Positions 1 through 8,458 of a stretch of DNA of 64,000 nt are shown piece after piece. The notes under the pieces were generated by a model that saw only the letters and a list, made by a program, of their open reading frames with translations, did not search any database and was not told the DNA's origin. Numbering within the stretch: position 1 is the stretch's first letter; each line of letters begins with the position of its first letter. Location of the stretch: contig NZ_CP012099.1 of NCBI RefSeq assembly GCF_001182785.1, forward strand, positions 1,734,501 through 1,798,500. Reading direction: 5' to 3'. This stretch comes from Bacillus thuringiensis (GTDB lineage: Bacteria; Bacillota; Bacilli; Bacillales; Bacillaceae_G). The position numbers and the translations under genes were made by a program.

Positions 1-347
1 CAGATATCCCCCTTATTAAAGAGGCGGCATATCCGTACATACGTCAAGCTGTTAATAACGGGATTACGGTATATGGTTATAAAAAAGGGATGTTTCATGG
101 AAAGTTAATGCTAATTGATAATGAGTTAACTGTTATAGGTACAACAAACTTTACTGCCCGTAGCTTCTATATAAATGATGAGATGAATTTGTATATTCAT
201 GGCGGGACTATCGTATCGGACGTGAATAAGGCATTAACAGAGGATTTTCGTGATTCAAAAGAAATGACGAAAGAGTTTTTTGAGAAGTTATCTTTTTGGG
301 AACGTTGTAAGGAAAAAGTGGCGGGATTGGTTGATTTTTATTTGTAA
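1..347 (+). CDS. Phospholipase D/cardiolipin synthase-like protein, C-terminal part
   Basis: This gene enters from the left edge and reads in frame from base 3, so only about the last 114 residues are present. The phospholipase-D catalytic signature H-x-K-x4-D is visible (HGKLMLID), followed by the usual G-T-T-N-F-x-x-R-S stretch and a basic tail. In cardiolipin synthases this is the second of two HKD motifs and lies near the C-terminus, which fits. Such membrane enzymes join two phosphatidylglycerols into cardiolipin. Without the N-terminal half I cannot separate a true cardiolipin synthase from another PLD-type transphosphatidylase. A strong terminator follows. Confidence 0.85.
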   Translation, partial: DIPLIKEAAYPYIRQAVNNGITVYGYKKGMFHGKLMLIDNELTVIGTTNFTARSFYINDEMNLYIHGGTIVSDVNKALTEDFRDSKEMTKEFFEKLSFWERCKEKVAGLVDFYL

Positions 348-359
348 CGATGAATTAGG

Positions 360-388
360 AAAGGGTGCCTACAAAAGGCACCCTTTTT
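360..388. terminator. Bidirectional intrinsic terminator
   Basis: The stem AAAGGGTGCC/GGCACCCTTT has a short loop and T-runs on both strands. It sits between the convergent PLD and UMP kinase genes and can serve both. Confidence 0.85.
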
Positions 389-400
389 GGTGGGAAATCA

Positions 401-1144
401 TTATTTCTCATGCACCAGCATCGTAACATCATCATTAATCAACGTCCCCACATGTTCGCCTAAACATATTTTCTTCATGACTCCAGGCTCATCAAAGTTA
501 AAGACGTGTGCTGGTAAATTGTAGTCCCGGGCAAGCAGTAATGCCGCTTGATCCATAACTTGTATATTTTGTCTAACGACATCATTATAGTTTAGTTTGC
601 TGTACATTTTTGCTGATTTATTATACTTTGGATCACTTGTAAAGACGCCATCGACACCTTGTTTTGCGACTAATATGGCATCACTATTCATCTCAATGGC
701 TCTTTGTACGCTTGGATAATCTGTCGTCACGAACGGTTGCCCGTTTCCGCCTCCAAAGATAACGATATAACCGTTATCTAAATGGTGGACTGCACGCAAG
801 CGAATGTATGGTTCAGCTACTGCATTAAATGGAATGGAAGTCATAACGCGTACTTCTCTATTTGTTTTACTTGTTAAAACACCGCGAAGCATTAAGCTGT
901 TAATGATTGTACCTAACGTACCGATATTATCAGCTTCTACGCGATCGATTCCCCATTCTTCAGCTAGATGCCCCCTAAAAATGTTACCGCCACCGATGAC
1001 GATGGATACTTCGATACCTAAATCAACAATGGATAAAATTTCGTTTGCGATATGTTCTAATCGTTTGGAGTTAAAGCTATTTCCAGTTTGATCGGCAAGT
1101 GCACCGCCGCTTAATTTAATTAAGACACGTTTATATGGTCTCAT
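401..1144 (-). CDS. pyrH: UMP kinase, PyrH-family paralogue
   Basis: This 247-residue amino-acid-kinase-fold protein should phosphorylate UMP to UDP, the step towards UTP and CTP. The N-terminal phosphate-binding K-L-S-G-G, the IGGGNIFRG motif, the nucleotide-site D-N-I-G-T-L-G-T segment and the T-S-D-P-K-Y element are all present, and the length matches bacterial PyrH. It stands alone rather than in the tsf-pyrH-frr cluster usual in Firmicutes, so it is probably a second copy. Its start codon lies inside an upstream 44-codon leader ORF that overlaps an intrinsic terminator, which suggests attenuation. I infer, without direct proof, that it is still catalytic, since no key motif is missing. 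Confidence 0.85.
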   Translation of the reverse strand: MRPYKRVLIKLSGGALADQTGNSFNSKRLEHIANEILSIVDLGIEVSIVIGGGNIFRGHLAEEWGIDRVEADNIGTLGTIINSLMLRGVLTSKTNREVRVMTSIPFNAVAEPYIRLRAVHHLDNGYIVIFGGGNGQPFVTTDYPSVQRAIEMNSDAILVAKQGVDGVFTSDPKYNKSAKMYSKLNYNDVVRQNIQVMDQAALLLARDYNLPAHVFNFDEPGVMKKICLGEHVGTLINDDVTMLVHEK

Positions 1145-1265
1145 AACAATTCCCCCTATATAGATCGCAATAAAAAAGGAACAAAGGCGAATGCCTTTGT
1201 TCCTTTTTAAGAAAATGAAAAAGAAAAGAAGAAGATAGGACGAATTGCTTTGTATAGTTTTTCAT
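1131..1265 (-). CDS. 44-residue leader peptide upstream of the UMP kinase paralogue
   Basis: This short ORF starts at an ATG (1265-1263) seven bases after AAAAGGAG and ends at TAA (1131), overlapping the kinase start by 14 bases. The peptide begins MKNYTKQFVL and continues with a Ser/Phe/Leu/His tract encoded by a very T-rich stretch (1209-1235, 20 of 27 bases T in the transcript). The next codons form the 5' arm of an intrinsic terminator. The U-rich tract, leader ORF running through the terminator and downstream pyrimidine gene match the E. coli pyrBI leader, whose peptide also has 44 residues. The role is inferred; see findings. Confidence 0.6.
   Translation of the reverse strand: MKNYTKQFVLSSSFLFHFLKKEQRHSPLFLFYCDLYRGNCYETI
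1172..1209 (-). terminator. Attenuator terminator inside the UMP kinase leader
   Basis: Perfect 16-bp arms (AAAAAGGAACAAAGGC and its complement) enclose a 4-nt loop. On the minus strand the hairpin is followed by a T6 run. It lies about 30 nt before the kinase ATG and entirely within the leader ORF, so transcription of the kinase must read through it. Confidence 0.8.
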
Positions 1266-1314
1266 AACATCCACTCCTTTTCATTTTGATTTGTTGTAAG
1301 TATATATCTTTTTG

Positions 1315-1344
1315 ATTATACGAAACAATCTGATTACTTATCAA
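1315..1344 (-). promoter_or_regulatory. SigA-type promoter for leader and UMP kinase
   Basis: On the minus strand TTGATA (1344-1339) and TATAAT (1320-1315) are 18 bp apart. Transcription would begin near 1308, about 43 nt before the leader-peptide ATG. Confidence 0.6.
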
Positions 1345-1407
1345 GTTTATTTTATCGTTTTTTAACAAAATGGTGTCAATGAAAAAAAGAAGAAAAATAT
1401 TCGAATT

Positions 1408-1444
1408 TTTTGTGACAAACTTGTAGGTTTTTGTATGATTTTGT
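1408..1444 (+). promoter_or_regulatory. Array of TTTTGT half-sites, candidate GlnL-type response-regulator site
   Basis: TTTTGT-ATGA-TTTTGT occurs at 1429-1444, with another exact TTTTGT at 1408-1413 and a weaker ACTTGT at 1419-1424, so half-sites recur about every 10-11 bp on one helix face. This equals the TTTTGT-N4-TTTTGT repeat I recall for B. subtilis GlnL. A GlnK/GlnL-like pair is encoded about 5 kb downstream in the same gene group. Confidence 0.6.
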
Positions 1445-1459
1445 AGGTTCGCTTATAAG
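1431..1459 (+). promoter_or_regulatory. Promoter of the dicarboxylate/amino-acid symporter
   Basis: TTGTAT (1431-1436) and TATAAG (1454-1459) have a 17-bp spacer. The -35 is weak and lies inside the TTTTGT repeat array, as expected of an activator-dependent promoter. Transcription would start near 1466. Confidence 0.45.
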
Positions 1460-1487
1460 ATGTGTGAGTAGCTTTTATAAATTCAAA

Positions 1488-1503
1488 TTGAAAGCGTTCG
1501 CAT
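1488..1503 (+). promoter_or_regulatory. CcpA catabolite-responsive element (cre)
   Basis: TTGAAAGCGTTCGCAT matches the cre consensus WTGNAANCGNWNNCAW at every position. It lies between the predicted transcription start and the symporter ATG, where bound CcpA would act as a roadblock. Carbon catabolite repression of the operon is inferred. Confidence 0.8.
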
Positions 1504-1520
1504 GAAGGGGATGAACATAA

Positions 1521-2792
1521 ATGAAAAAATTCGGATTGGCAACACAAATTTTTGTCGCGCTTGTTTTAGGGATTGTAGTAGGGGCAGTCTTTTATGGCAA
1601 TAAAACGGCGATTTCTTATATCACACCAATTGGGGATATATTTATTCACTTAATTAAGATGATTGTAGTACCAATTGTTATTTCAGCATTAATTGTTGCA
1701 GTAGCTGGTGTAGGAGATATGAAAAAGCTTGGGAAACTGGGCGGTAAGACAATTCTTTATTTCGAAATTATTACGACGATTGCTATTTTAATGGGATTAC
1801 TTGCAGCGAATATATTCCAACCAGGTACTGGTGTTGATATGAGTAATTTACAGCAAAGTGATATTTCTTCTTATAAACAAACAGCAGATGCAACGGAGAA
1901 GAAAGGTTTTGCTGAGACAATTGTTCACATTGTACCAAAAAACGTATTTGAATCGATTGCACAAGGTGACCTATTACCGATTATATTCTTCTCAGTATTA
2001 TTCGGCTTAGGAGTTGCGGCAATTGGGGAAAAAGGAAAGCCTGTTTTTAACTTCTTTGAAGGTGTACTCGAAGCAATGTTTTGGGTTACAAATCAAGTTA
2101 TGAAATTTGCACCATTTGGTGTATTCGCATTAATTGCCGTTACGGTTGCAAAATTTGGTGTAGCAACATTACTTCCGCTAGGAAAACTAGTGCTAGCTGT
2201 ATACGTAACTGTTATACTATTCGTTGTGATTGTATTAGGTATTAATGCACGAATGGTTGGAGTAAACATTTTTACATTAATAAAAATTTTAAAAGAAGAA
2301 CTGATTCTTTCGTTTACGACAGCAAGTTCAGAAGCTGTTTTACCTAATATAATGAGAAAAATGGAAGAGTTCGGTTGTCCAAAGGCAGTTGCCTCTTTCG
2401 TAATTCCGACAGGTTATACATTTAACTTGACTGGATCGGCTATTTATCAAGCGTTAGCGGCATTGTTTGTTGCACAAATGTACGGTGTGCACATGTCACT
2501 AACGGAGCAAATAACGTTATTATTCGTTCTCATGTTAACATCCAAAGGTATGGCGGGAGTTCCAGGTGCATCGTTCGTTGTTGTATTAGCAACGTTAGGT
2601 TCAATGGGGCTACCACTAGAAGGTATCGCATTAATTGCGGGAATTGACCGCATTTTAGATATGATTCGCTCATCTGTCAATGTATTAGGAAATGCATTAG
2701 CGGCCATTGTTATGTCGAAGTGGGAAGGCGAATTCGATAATGAGAAAGCAAAACAATATGTAGAAACAGTCAAAGAAACAAAAGCAGCATAA
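1521..2792 (+). CDS. Dicarboxylate/amino acid:cation symporter (SLC1/DAACS family)
   Basis: This 423-residue integral membrane protein belongs to the GltP/GltT/DctP family, which imports aspartate, glutamate or C4-dicarboxylates with H+ or Na+. The N-terminal helices are typical, and so is the C-terminal substrate core: the serine-rich hairpin (T-T-A-S-S-E-A-V-L-P), the F-V-I-P-T-G-Y-T-F-N-L-T-G helix, the G-M-A-G-V-P-G-A hairpin and the D-R-I-L-D-M-I-R-S-S-V-N helix. The next gene, aspartase, is 24 bp away and a malic enzyme follows, so aspartate or fumarate/malate is the likely cargo. A perfect cre site and a GlnL-like repeat precede it. Substrate cannot be settled from sequence alone. Confidence 0.9.
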   Translation: MKKFGLATQIFVALVLGIVVGAVFYGNKTAISYITPIGDIFIHLIKMIVVPIVISALIVAVAGVGDMKKLGKLGGKTILYFEIITTIAILMGLLAANIFQPGTGVDMSNLQQSDISSYKQTADATEKKGFAETIVHIVPKNVFESIAQGDLLPIIFFSVLFGLGVAAIGEKGKPVFNFFEGVLEAMFWVTNQVMKFAPFGVFALIAVTVAKFGVATLLPLGKLVLAVYVTVILFVVIVLGINARMVGVNIFTLIKILKEELILSFTTASSEAVLPNIMRKMEEFGCPKAVASFVIPTGYTFNLTGSAIYQALAALFVAQMYGVHMSLTEQITLLFVLMLTSKGMAGVPGASFVVVLATLGSMGLPLEGIALIAGIDRILDMIRSSVNVLGNALAAIVMSKWEGEFDNEKAKQYVETVKETKAA

Positions 2793-2816
2793 GAAATCGT
2801 TAAGGAGTGAATAATC

Positions 2817-4256
2817 ATGGCAACATTAACTGAAGTTAAAAATGGTGTTCGAATTGAAAAAGATTTTTTAGGTGAAAAAGAAGTACCAAACTATGCATAC
2901 TATGGCGTACAAACAATGCGTGCAGTTGAAAACTTCCCAATTACAGGATACAAAATCCATGAAGGTTTAATTAGAGCATTCGCAATTGTAAAAAAAGCAG
3001 CAGCACTTGCTAATACAGATGTAGGAAGATTGGAATTGAACAAGGGTGGCGTGATCGCAGAAGCTGCTCAAGAGATTCTTGATGGAAAATGGCATGATCA
3101 TTTCATCGTAGATCCAATTCAAGGCGGAGCAGGTACTTCAATGAACATGAATGCAAATGAAGTCATTGCCAATCGTGCTCTTGAATTATTAGGAATGGAA
3201 AAGGGAGACTATCACTATATTAGTCCAAATAGTCATGTAAACATGGCGCAATCAACAAATGATGCATTCCCAACGGCGATTCATATCGCAACGTTAAATG
3301 CATTAGAAGGCTTATTACAAACGATGGGTTATATGCATGATGTATTTGAATTAAAAGCAGAACAATTTGACCATGTTATTAAAATGGGTCGTACACATTT
3401 ACAAGATGCTGTGCCAATTCGTCTTGGACAAGAGTTTAAAGCATACTCTCGCGTACTTGAACGTGATATGAAACGAATTCAACAATCGCGTCAACATTTA
3501 TATGAAGTAAATATGGGGGCAACTGCAGTTGGTACAGGCTTAAATGCAGATCCAGAATATATTGAAGCAGTTGTAAAACATTTAGCTGCAATCAGTGAAT
3601 TACCGCTTGTTGGTGCAGAAGATTTAGTAGATGCGACACAAAATACGGATGCTTATACTGAAGTATCTGCAGCACTTAAAGTATGTATGATGAATATGTC
3701 TAAAATTGCGAATGACCTTCGCTTAATGGCATCAGGTCCACGTGTTGGTTTAGCAGAAATTATGTTACCAGCTCGTCAACCAGGTTCATCTATTATGCCA
3801 GGGAAAGTAAACCCTGTTATGCCAGAAGTTATTAATCAAATTGCGTTCCAAGTAATTGGTAATGACCATACAATTTGCCTTGCTTCAGAAGCAGGACAAT
3901 TAGAATTAAACGTTATGGAACCAGTACTTGTTTTCAACTTACTGCAATCAATTAGCATTATGAATAACGGTTTCCGTGCCTTTACAGATAATTGCTTAAA
4001 AGGAATTGAAGCGAATGAAGATCGCTTAAAAGAGTATGTTGAGAAAAGTGTAGGAATTATTACAGCCGTGAACCCTCATATCGGTTATGAAGCTGCAGCT
4101 CGCGTTGCGAAAGAAGCAATCGCGACAGGGCAATCCGTTCGAGAACTTTGTGTTAAAAATGGTGTACTGTCACAAGAAGACTTAGAGTTAATTCTAGATC
4201 CATTCGAAATGACACATCCGGGGATTGCAGGAGCAACTCTTTTAAAGAAAAATTAA
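2817..4256 (+). CDS. aspA: Aspartate ammonia-lyase (aspartase)
   Basis: This cytoplasmic enzyme splits L-aspartate into fumarate and ammonia. Its 479 residues are the usual length. The superfamily signature G-S-S-x-M-P-x-K-x-N is at about residues 323-332, and the other conserved regions are present (T-S-M-N-M-N-A-N-E-V, S-T-N-D-A-F-P-T, G-R-T-H-L-Q-D-A). The aspartase-type N-terminus R-I-E-K-D-F-L-G-E-K-E-V-P favours aspartase over fumarase, as does the linked symporter. The ATG follows AAGGAG by nine bases. It is probably co-transcribed with the symporter and so under the same cre and repeat control. Fumarate made here would feed, through fumarase, the malic enzyme encoded next. Confidence 0.93.
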   Translation: MATLTEVKNGVRIEKDFLGEKEVPNYAYYGVQTMRAVENFPITGYKIHEGLIRAFAIVKKAAALANTDVGRLELNKGGVIAEAAQEILDGKWHDHFIVDPIQGGAGTSMNMNANEVIANRALELLGMEKGDYHYISPNSHVNMAQSTNDAFPTAIHIATLNALEGLLQTMGYMHDVFELKAEQFDHVIKMGRTHLQDAVPIRLGQEFKAYSRVLERDMKRIQQSRQHLYEVNMGATAVGTGLNADPEYIEAVVKHLAAISELPLVGAEDLVDATQNTDAYTEVSAALKVCMMNMSKIANDLRLMASGPRVGLAEIMLPARQPGSSIMPGKVNPVMPEVINQIAFQVIGNDHTICLASEAGQLELNVMEPVLVFNLLQSISIMNNGFRAFTDNCLKGIEANEDRLKEYVEKSVGIITAVNPHIGYEAAARVAKEAIATGQSVRELCVKNGVLSQEDLELILDPFEMTHPGIAGATLLKKN

Positions 4257-4261
4257 AAGAA

Positions 4262-4286
4262 GAGGGGGGACAAGCCCCTCTTTTTT
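4262..4286 (+). terminator. Intrinsic terminator after aspA
   Basis: A GAGGGG/CCCCTC stem with a 7-nt loop is followed by T6. Confidence 0.8.
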
Positions 4287-4331
4287 GTTTACAATATAGA
4301 AATGCTATATATGAATAGAGGTAGGGATGTT

Positions 4332-6044
4332 ATGAGCAAGTTTACAGTAGCTTCTAATGGTGCATTAGAAACAACATTAAGAGGAGCAGAAGTATTATCA
4401 ACACCACTTTTAAATAAAGGGGTAGCTTTCACACAAAATGAAAGAGAAGAGTTAGGTTTAAAAGGGTTATTACCGCCAGCGGTTTTAACGTTAGAAGAAC
4501 AGGAACGCCGAGCATACGAACAATTTAGTTCTCAGCCGGATGATTTATTAAAGAATGTATACTTAACTGCGTTACATGATCGAAATGAAGTATTATTTTA
4601 TCGTATATTAACAGATCATTTACGTGAAATGTTACCGATTGTATATACACCAACTGTCGGTGTAGCAATTCAAAGATATAGTCATGAATATCGTAAACCA
4701 CGTGGTGTTTATTTATCGATTAACGATCCATCAGGTATTGAAGAAGCATTCACCAATATTGGTGCAACAGCTGAGAACATTGATTTAGTCGTTGTAACAG
4801 ATGGAGAAGGCATATTAGGAATTGGTGACTGGGGCGTTGGTGGTATTAACATTGCAATCGGAAAATTAGCTGTTTATACGGCAGCAGTTGGAATCGATCC
4901 TAGCCGCGTATTACCGGTAATTTTAGATGTAGGTACAAACCGTGAGGAACTATTAAACAATCCATTTTATATTGGAAATCGTCATCCTCGTATAACAGGT
5001 GAAGCTTACGATGAATTTATTGATACGTTTGTACAAGCAGTAAATAAACAATTCCCGAAAGCACTTTTACATTGGGAAGACTTTAGCTCTCGTAACGCAC
5101 GAAAAATTTTAGATAAATACCGTCATGACGTTTGTACGTTTAATGATGATATTCAAGGTACAGGTGCAGTTTCACTTGCCGCAGTATTATCGGCAGTGAA
5201 AGCTTCTGGTGTACCATTAAGTGAACACCGCGTTGTTGTATTTGGTGCTGGTACGGCTGGAATCGGTATCGCAGATCAAGTTAGAGATGCGATGGTCCGC
5301 GTAGGCGTATCTGAAGAAGAATCATATAAGCGTTTCTGGTGTATTGATCGTAACGGGTTAGTTACAGATAATATGGAAGATCTTCTTGATTTCCAAATTC
5401 CGTACGCAAGACAAGAAGCGGAAGTAAGTGAGTGGAAGCAAAATGATGTGATCGGACTTGCTGAAGTTGTGAAACATGTAAAACCGACAATTTTAATTGG
5501 TACATCAACTGTTGCAGGCGCATTTAAAGAAGAGATTATTAAAGAAATGGCTTCTCACGTAGAAAGACCAATCATTTTACCAATGTCGAATCCAACACCG
5601 CTTGCTGAAGCAAAACCAGCAGATGTAATCGAGTGGACAGAAGGAAGAGCGTTAGTTGCAACAGGAAGTCCATTTGAACCAGTTACATATAACGGTGTAA
5701 CGTATGTGATTGGACAATCAAATAATGCACTTATTTTCCCGGGGCTTGGTCTTGGAACAATTGTAGTACGTGCAAGCATTATGACAGATGGAATGTTCGC
5801 AGCAGCTGCTGAAGCAGTTGCAAGTATGGTAGATACAAGTCAGCCAGGAGCACCTATTTTACCAGAGGTCGAAGAATTACGTAATATCTCAGAAATGGTT
5901 GCAATTGAAGTAGCGAAAGTTGCAGTTGCAGAAGGTGTTGCAAGAGTGAACTTAAGTGATAACGATATCAAGATGGCAGTGAAAGAAGCAATGTGGAAGC
6001 CAGAGTATCGCCAAATAAAAGCGGTAGAAAAGGTTAGAATATAG
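4332..6044 (+). CDS. NAD-type malic enzyme
   Basis: This enzyme decarboxylates malate to pyruvate with reduction of NAD(P). It is the long form (570 residues from the chosen start), with the V-Y-T-P-T-V-G motif, the E-D-F-S-S-R-N-A metal-site helix, F-N-D-D-I-Q-G-T-G and a Rossmann GAGTAGIG at about residues 305-312. I chose ATG 4332, which follows GAGGTAGGG, over the upstream ATG at 4302, which has no ribosome site. With aspartase and the symporter it completes a route from aspartate through fumarate and malate to pyruvate. A terminator separates it from aspA, so it either has its own weak promoter or depends on readthrough. The NAD versus NADP preference is not provable here. Confidence 0.92.
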   Translation: MSKFTVASNGALETTLRGAEVLSTPLLNKGVAFTQNEREELGLKGLLPPAVLTLEEQERRAYEQFSSQPDDLLKNVYLTALHDRNEVLFYRILTDHLREMLPIVYTPTVGVAIQRYSHEYRKPRGVYLSINDPSGIEEAFTNIGATAENIDLVVVTDGEGILGIGDWGVGGINIAIGKLAVYTAAVGIDPSRVLPVILDVGTNREELLNNPFYIGNRHPRITGEAYDEFIDTFVQAVNKQFPKALLHWEDFSSRNARKILDKYRHDVCTFNDDIQGTGAVSLAAVLSAVKASGVPLSEHRVVVFGAGTAGIGIADQVRDAMVRVGVSEEESYKRFWCIDRNGLVTDNMEDLLDFQIPYARQEAEVSEWKQNDVIGLAEVVKHVKPTILIGTSTVAGAFKEEIIKEMASHVERPIILPMSNPTPLAEAKPADVIEWTEGRALVATGSPFEPVTYNGVTYVIGQSNNALIFPGLGLGTIVVRASIMTDGMFAAAAEAVASMVDTSQPGAPILPEVEELRNISEMVAIEVAKVAVAEGVARVNLSDNDIKMAVKEAMWKPEYRQIKAVEKVRI

Positions 6045-6048
6045 AAAC

Positions 6049-6085
6049 GAAGCCCGTTTATAACAATAAGCGGGCTTTCGCTTTT
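6049..6085 (+). terminator. Intrinsic terminator after malic enzyme gene
   Basis: An AAGCCCG/CGGGCTT stem with a 14-nt loop is followed by a T-rich stretch. Confidence 0.65.
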
Positions 6086-6116
6086 ACTACTGAAAAAAGT
6101 ATAGGAAGTGGCACCT

Positions 6117-7406
6117 TTGAATTGGAATCAATTATGGAAGAAAGATATGTCCCTTTTAATTATATTAATGGTCGTTGTTCCGATTGCTGGGGAGCTGAAC
6201 TTTCATCCCTTTAATGATACGTTTCGAGTTAGCTTCGGTACACCGCTATTCTTCTTTTTATTATTATTTTTAAGAAGAGTACCAGCAGGAGTTGCAGGTA
6301 TTCTTGTTGGTATATCTGTAGTCTTATTCCGAGTATGTCTTGACTGGATTATGCAAGGTTCATTTTATATGACAGAATCATTTTATTTGCGTTATCCTGT
6401 GTTCTTCTATTATTTTATTTATGGCAGTCTTTTTTCGCTTTGCAGGGTAAATAAGTTCCATCAGAAACCAATCATTATTGGATGCCTTGGAATTTCAATT
6501 GAAATTGTTGCAAGTATGTCAGAACTTGCGTTTTATCACATGTTAGTACTCGGTACAACAATAACGATTTCTGAAGTAAATAAACTTATTATTATTGCTA
6601 TTTTTCGTAGTTTCTTTGCACTTGGTTTTTTAAATATGATGAATTTATATGAAACGAAATTAAAAGAATCGCAAGTTCGAAAAGAAAATGAAAATATGTT
6701 AATGCATCTTTCTAATTTATATGTGGAATCTGTTCATTTGAAAAAGACGTTACAAAATGCGGAGTTAATTACACAAGAAGCATATCAACTATATCGAAAT
6801 TTACAAGTAAGCGCTGATTCAAATAGTAAAACAGCATTGAAAATAGCAGGGGAAGTGCATGAAATAAAAAAGGATAATCAAAGGATATTTGCAGGATTAT
6901 CTAAACTGTTATTAGATAAAAATGTGGCTGAATATGTAGAAGGACATGAGTTAGCAGAGATGATTGTTAGAATAAATGAGAAGTATGCTGAAATGCTAGA
7001 AAAGGATATACGTTTTTCTAAACATATAGAAGGTGAGCATGCTGCATACCATGTGTATACAGTGCTATCAATTTTTAATAACTTAGTTGCGAATGCTGTT
7101 GAAGCAATTGAAGATAAAGGTTTCGTTATTATTAAGCTATATAAAAGAAATCAGCATATATTTTTTGAAGTAATTGACGATGGGCCTGGTATTACACAAA
7201 AGTATAAGAAATTAGTATTTAAGCCAGGATTTACTTCCAAGTATGATCAAACGGGAACACCGTCAACTGGTATTGGGCTTTCTTACATAAATGAAATGGT
7301 AACAGAGCTAGGCGGAGAAGTGAAATTAGAAGACCGAGAAAATAAAAGAGGATGTAAGTTTATCGTTTGTTTACCGGAGGATAGTTTAAAGCGGGAAGGG
7401 GAATAG
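6117..7406 (+). CDS. Membrane sensor histidine kinase, GlnK (YcbA)-like
   Basis: About six hydrophobic segments fill residues 10-180, followed by a coiled linker and a kinase core. The likely phosphorylated His is H248 in a V-H-E-I-K-K-D motif. The N-box (N-N-L-V-A-N-A-V-E-A, from about 321), the D-D-G-P-G-I box (354-359) and a G-I-G-L-S-Y box mark the ATPase domain. There is no PAS or extracytoplasmic loop, so the membrane part itself probably senses, as in B. subtilis GlnK. TTG 6117 is chosen because AGGA lies ten bases upstream; the GTG at 6108 sits on top of that site. The gene ends 2 bp before the response regulator. Its placement behind aspartase and malic enzyme suggests it senses aspartate, glutamate or a C4 acid; this is inference. 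Confidence 0.85.
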   Translation: MNWNQLWKKDMSLLIILMVVVPIAGELNFHPFNDTFRVSFGTPLFFFLLLFLRRVPAGVAGILVGISVVLFRVCLDWIMQGSFYMTESFYLRYPVFFYYFIYGSLFSLCRVNKFHQKPIIIGCLGISIEIVASMSELAFYHMLVLGTTITISEVNKLIIIAIFRSFFALGFLNMMNLYETKLKESQVRKENENMLMHLSNLYVESVHLKKTLQNAELITQEAYQLYRNLQVSADSNSKTALKIAGEVHEIKKDNQRIFAGLSKLLLDKNVAEYVEGHELAEMIVRINEKYAEMLEKDIRFSKHIEGEHAAYHVYTVLSIFNNLVANAVEAIEDKGFVIIKLYKRNQHIFFEVIDDGPGITQKYKKLVFKPGFTSKYDQTGTPSTGIGLSYINEMVTELGGEVKLEDRENKRGCKFIVCLPEDSLKREGE

Positions 7407-7408
7407 AT

Positions 7409-8341
7409 TTGTTTTATTATATCGTAGACGATGATGAAGTTTTTCGTTCGATGCTTTCGCAAATTATTGAAGATGGAGATCTTGGAGAAGTAATTGGTGA
7501 GGCGGATGACGGAGCTTTTATTGAAGCCGATCAACTAAATTTTAAAAAAGTAGATATTTTATTTATTGATTTGTTGATGCCGATGAGGGACGGAATTGAA
7601 ACAGTTCGTCACATTGCATCAACTTTTACGGGGAAAATCATTATGATTTCTCAGGTGGAATCGAAGCAGCTTATAGGTGAGGCATATACACTTGGTGTAG
7701 AATATTATATTACAAAACCATTAAATAAAATCGAAGTTGTATCTGTTGTACGCAAAGTGATGGAGCGTATTAGATTGGAGCGTTCTATACATGATATTCA
7801 AAAATCATTGAATAACGTGTTTCAGTGGGAAACACCGCAATTGCGTACTGAATCAGTGCAAGAAGGAAAAAAGATAGGGGATTTAGGGCGCTTTTTACTA
7901 TCAGAACTCGGTATTGCGGGAGAGAATGGAAGTAAAGATTTACTTAGTATGCTGGAATATTTATATGGTCAAGAAAAGGCACAGGCATTTGAGTTTGGCT
8001 TTCCTGCGTTAAAAGAAATTTTTCATCATATTACGATAAGGAAATTAGGGGATATAGCTTTAGATGCGGATATTGATAAAGAGAAAAAAGCGTCTGAACA
8101 AAGAGTACGTCGAGCTATTTATCAGTCGTTAAATCATTTGGCTTCTTTAGGATTAACAGACTTTTCAAATCCAAAATTTGAAAGCTATGCTCCAAAATTT
8201 TTCGATTTCACTGTAGTTAGAAAACGGATGACAGAAATGACGAAAGATGAACTCGCACCTTCTGGTCATACGCGAATTAATACGAAGAAGTTTATTCAAG
8301 TGTTGTATTTTGAGGCGAAGAGGTTGATGGAGATAGAGTGA
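7409..8341 (+). CDS. Response regulator, GlnL (YcbB)-like
   Basis: The 310-residue protein has an N-terminal receiver domain (acidic pocket D7-D9, phospho-acceptor D54, T/K in I-T-K-P near 103) and a long C-terminal region of the YcbB type, not a common OmpR or NarL helix-turn-helix. The TTG start follows AAGGGGA. It is translated together with the sensor kinase. In B. subtilis the homologous GlnL activates a glutaminase/glutamine-transporter operon. The exact TTTTGT-N4-TTTTGT repeat at 1429-1444 suggests this protein instead controls the aspartate module here. Family assignment is strong; the target is inferred. Confidence 0.85.
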   Translation: MFYYIVDDDEVFRSMLSQIIEDGDLGEVIGEADDGAFIEADQLNFKKVDILFIDLLMPMRDGIETVRHIASTFTGKIIMISQVESKQLIGEAYTLGVEYYITKPLNKIEVVSVVRKVMERIRLERSIHDIQKSLNNVFQWETPQLRTESVQEGKKIGDLGRFLLSELGIAGENGSKDLLSMLEYLYGQEKAQAFEFGFPALKEIFHHITIRKLGDIALDADIDKEKKASEQRVRRAIYQSLNHLASLGLTDFSNPKFESYAPKFFDFTVVRKRMTEMTKDELAPSGHTRINTKKFIQVLYFEAKRLMEIE

Positions 8342-8371
8342 AAAAGATGCTTATAAATAAGCATCTTTTTT
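8341..8371 (+). terminator. Intrinsic terminator after the two-component genes
   Basis: An AAAAGATGCTTAT/ATAAGCATCTTTT hairpin is followed by a T-run. Confidence 0.8.
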
Positions 8372-8458
8372 GTTAAATCAACATTTTATATTTTCTCGTG
8401 GAGCATGTAAAATGTTAAGTAAGAGAAAATGGTTTTATATTAAGGAAGTGTCAAAGCG

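Noticed and set aside
2447..2818. Long minus-strand reading frame inside the symporter gene
   Set aside because: It is antisense to a well-conserved membrane protein, lacks a ribosome site, and its translation has no family features.
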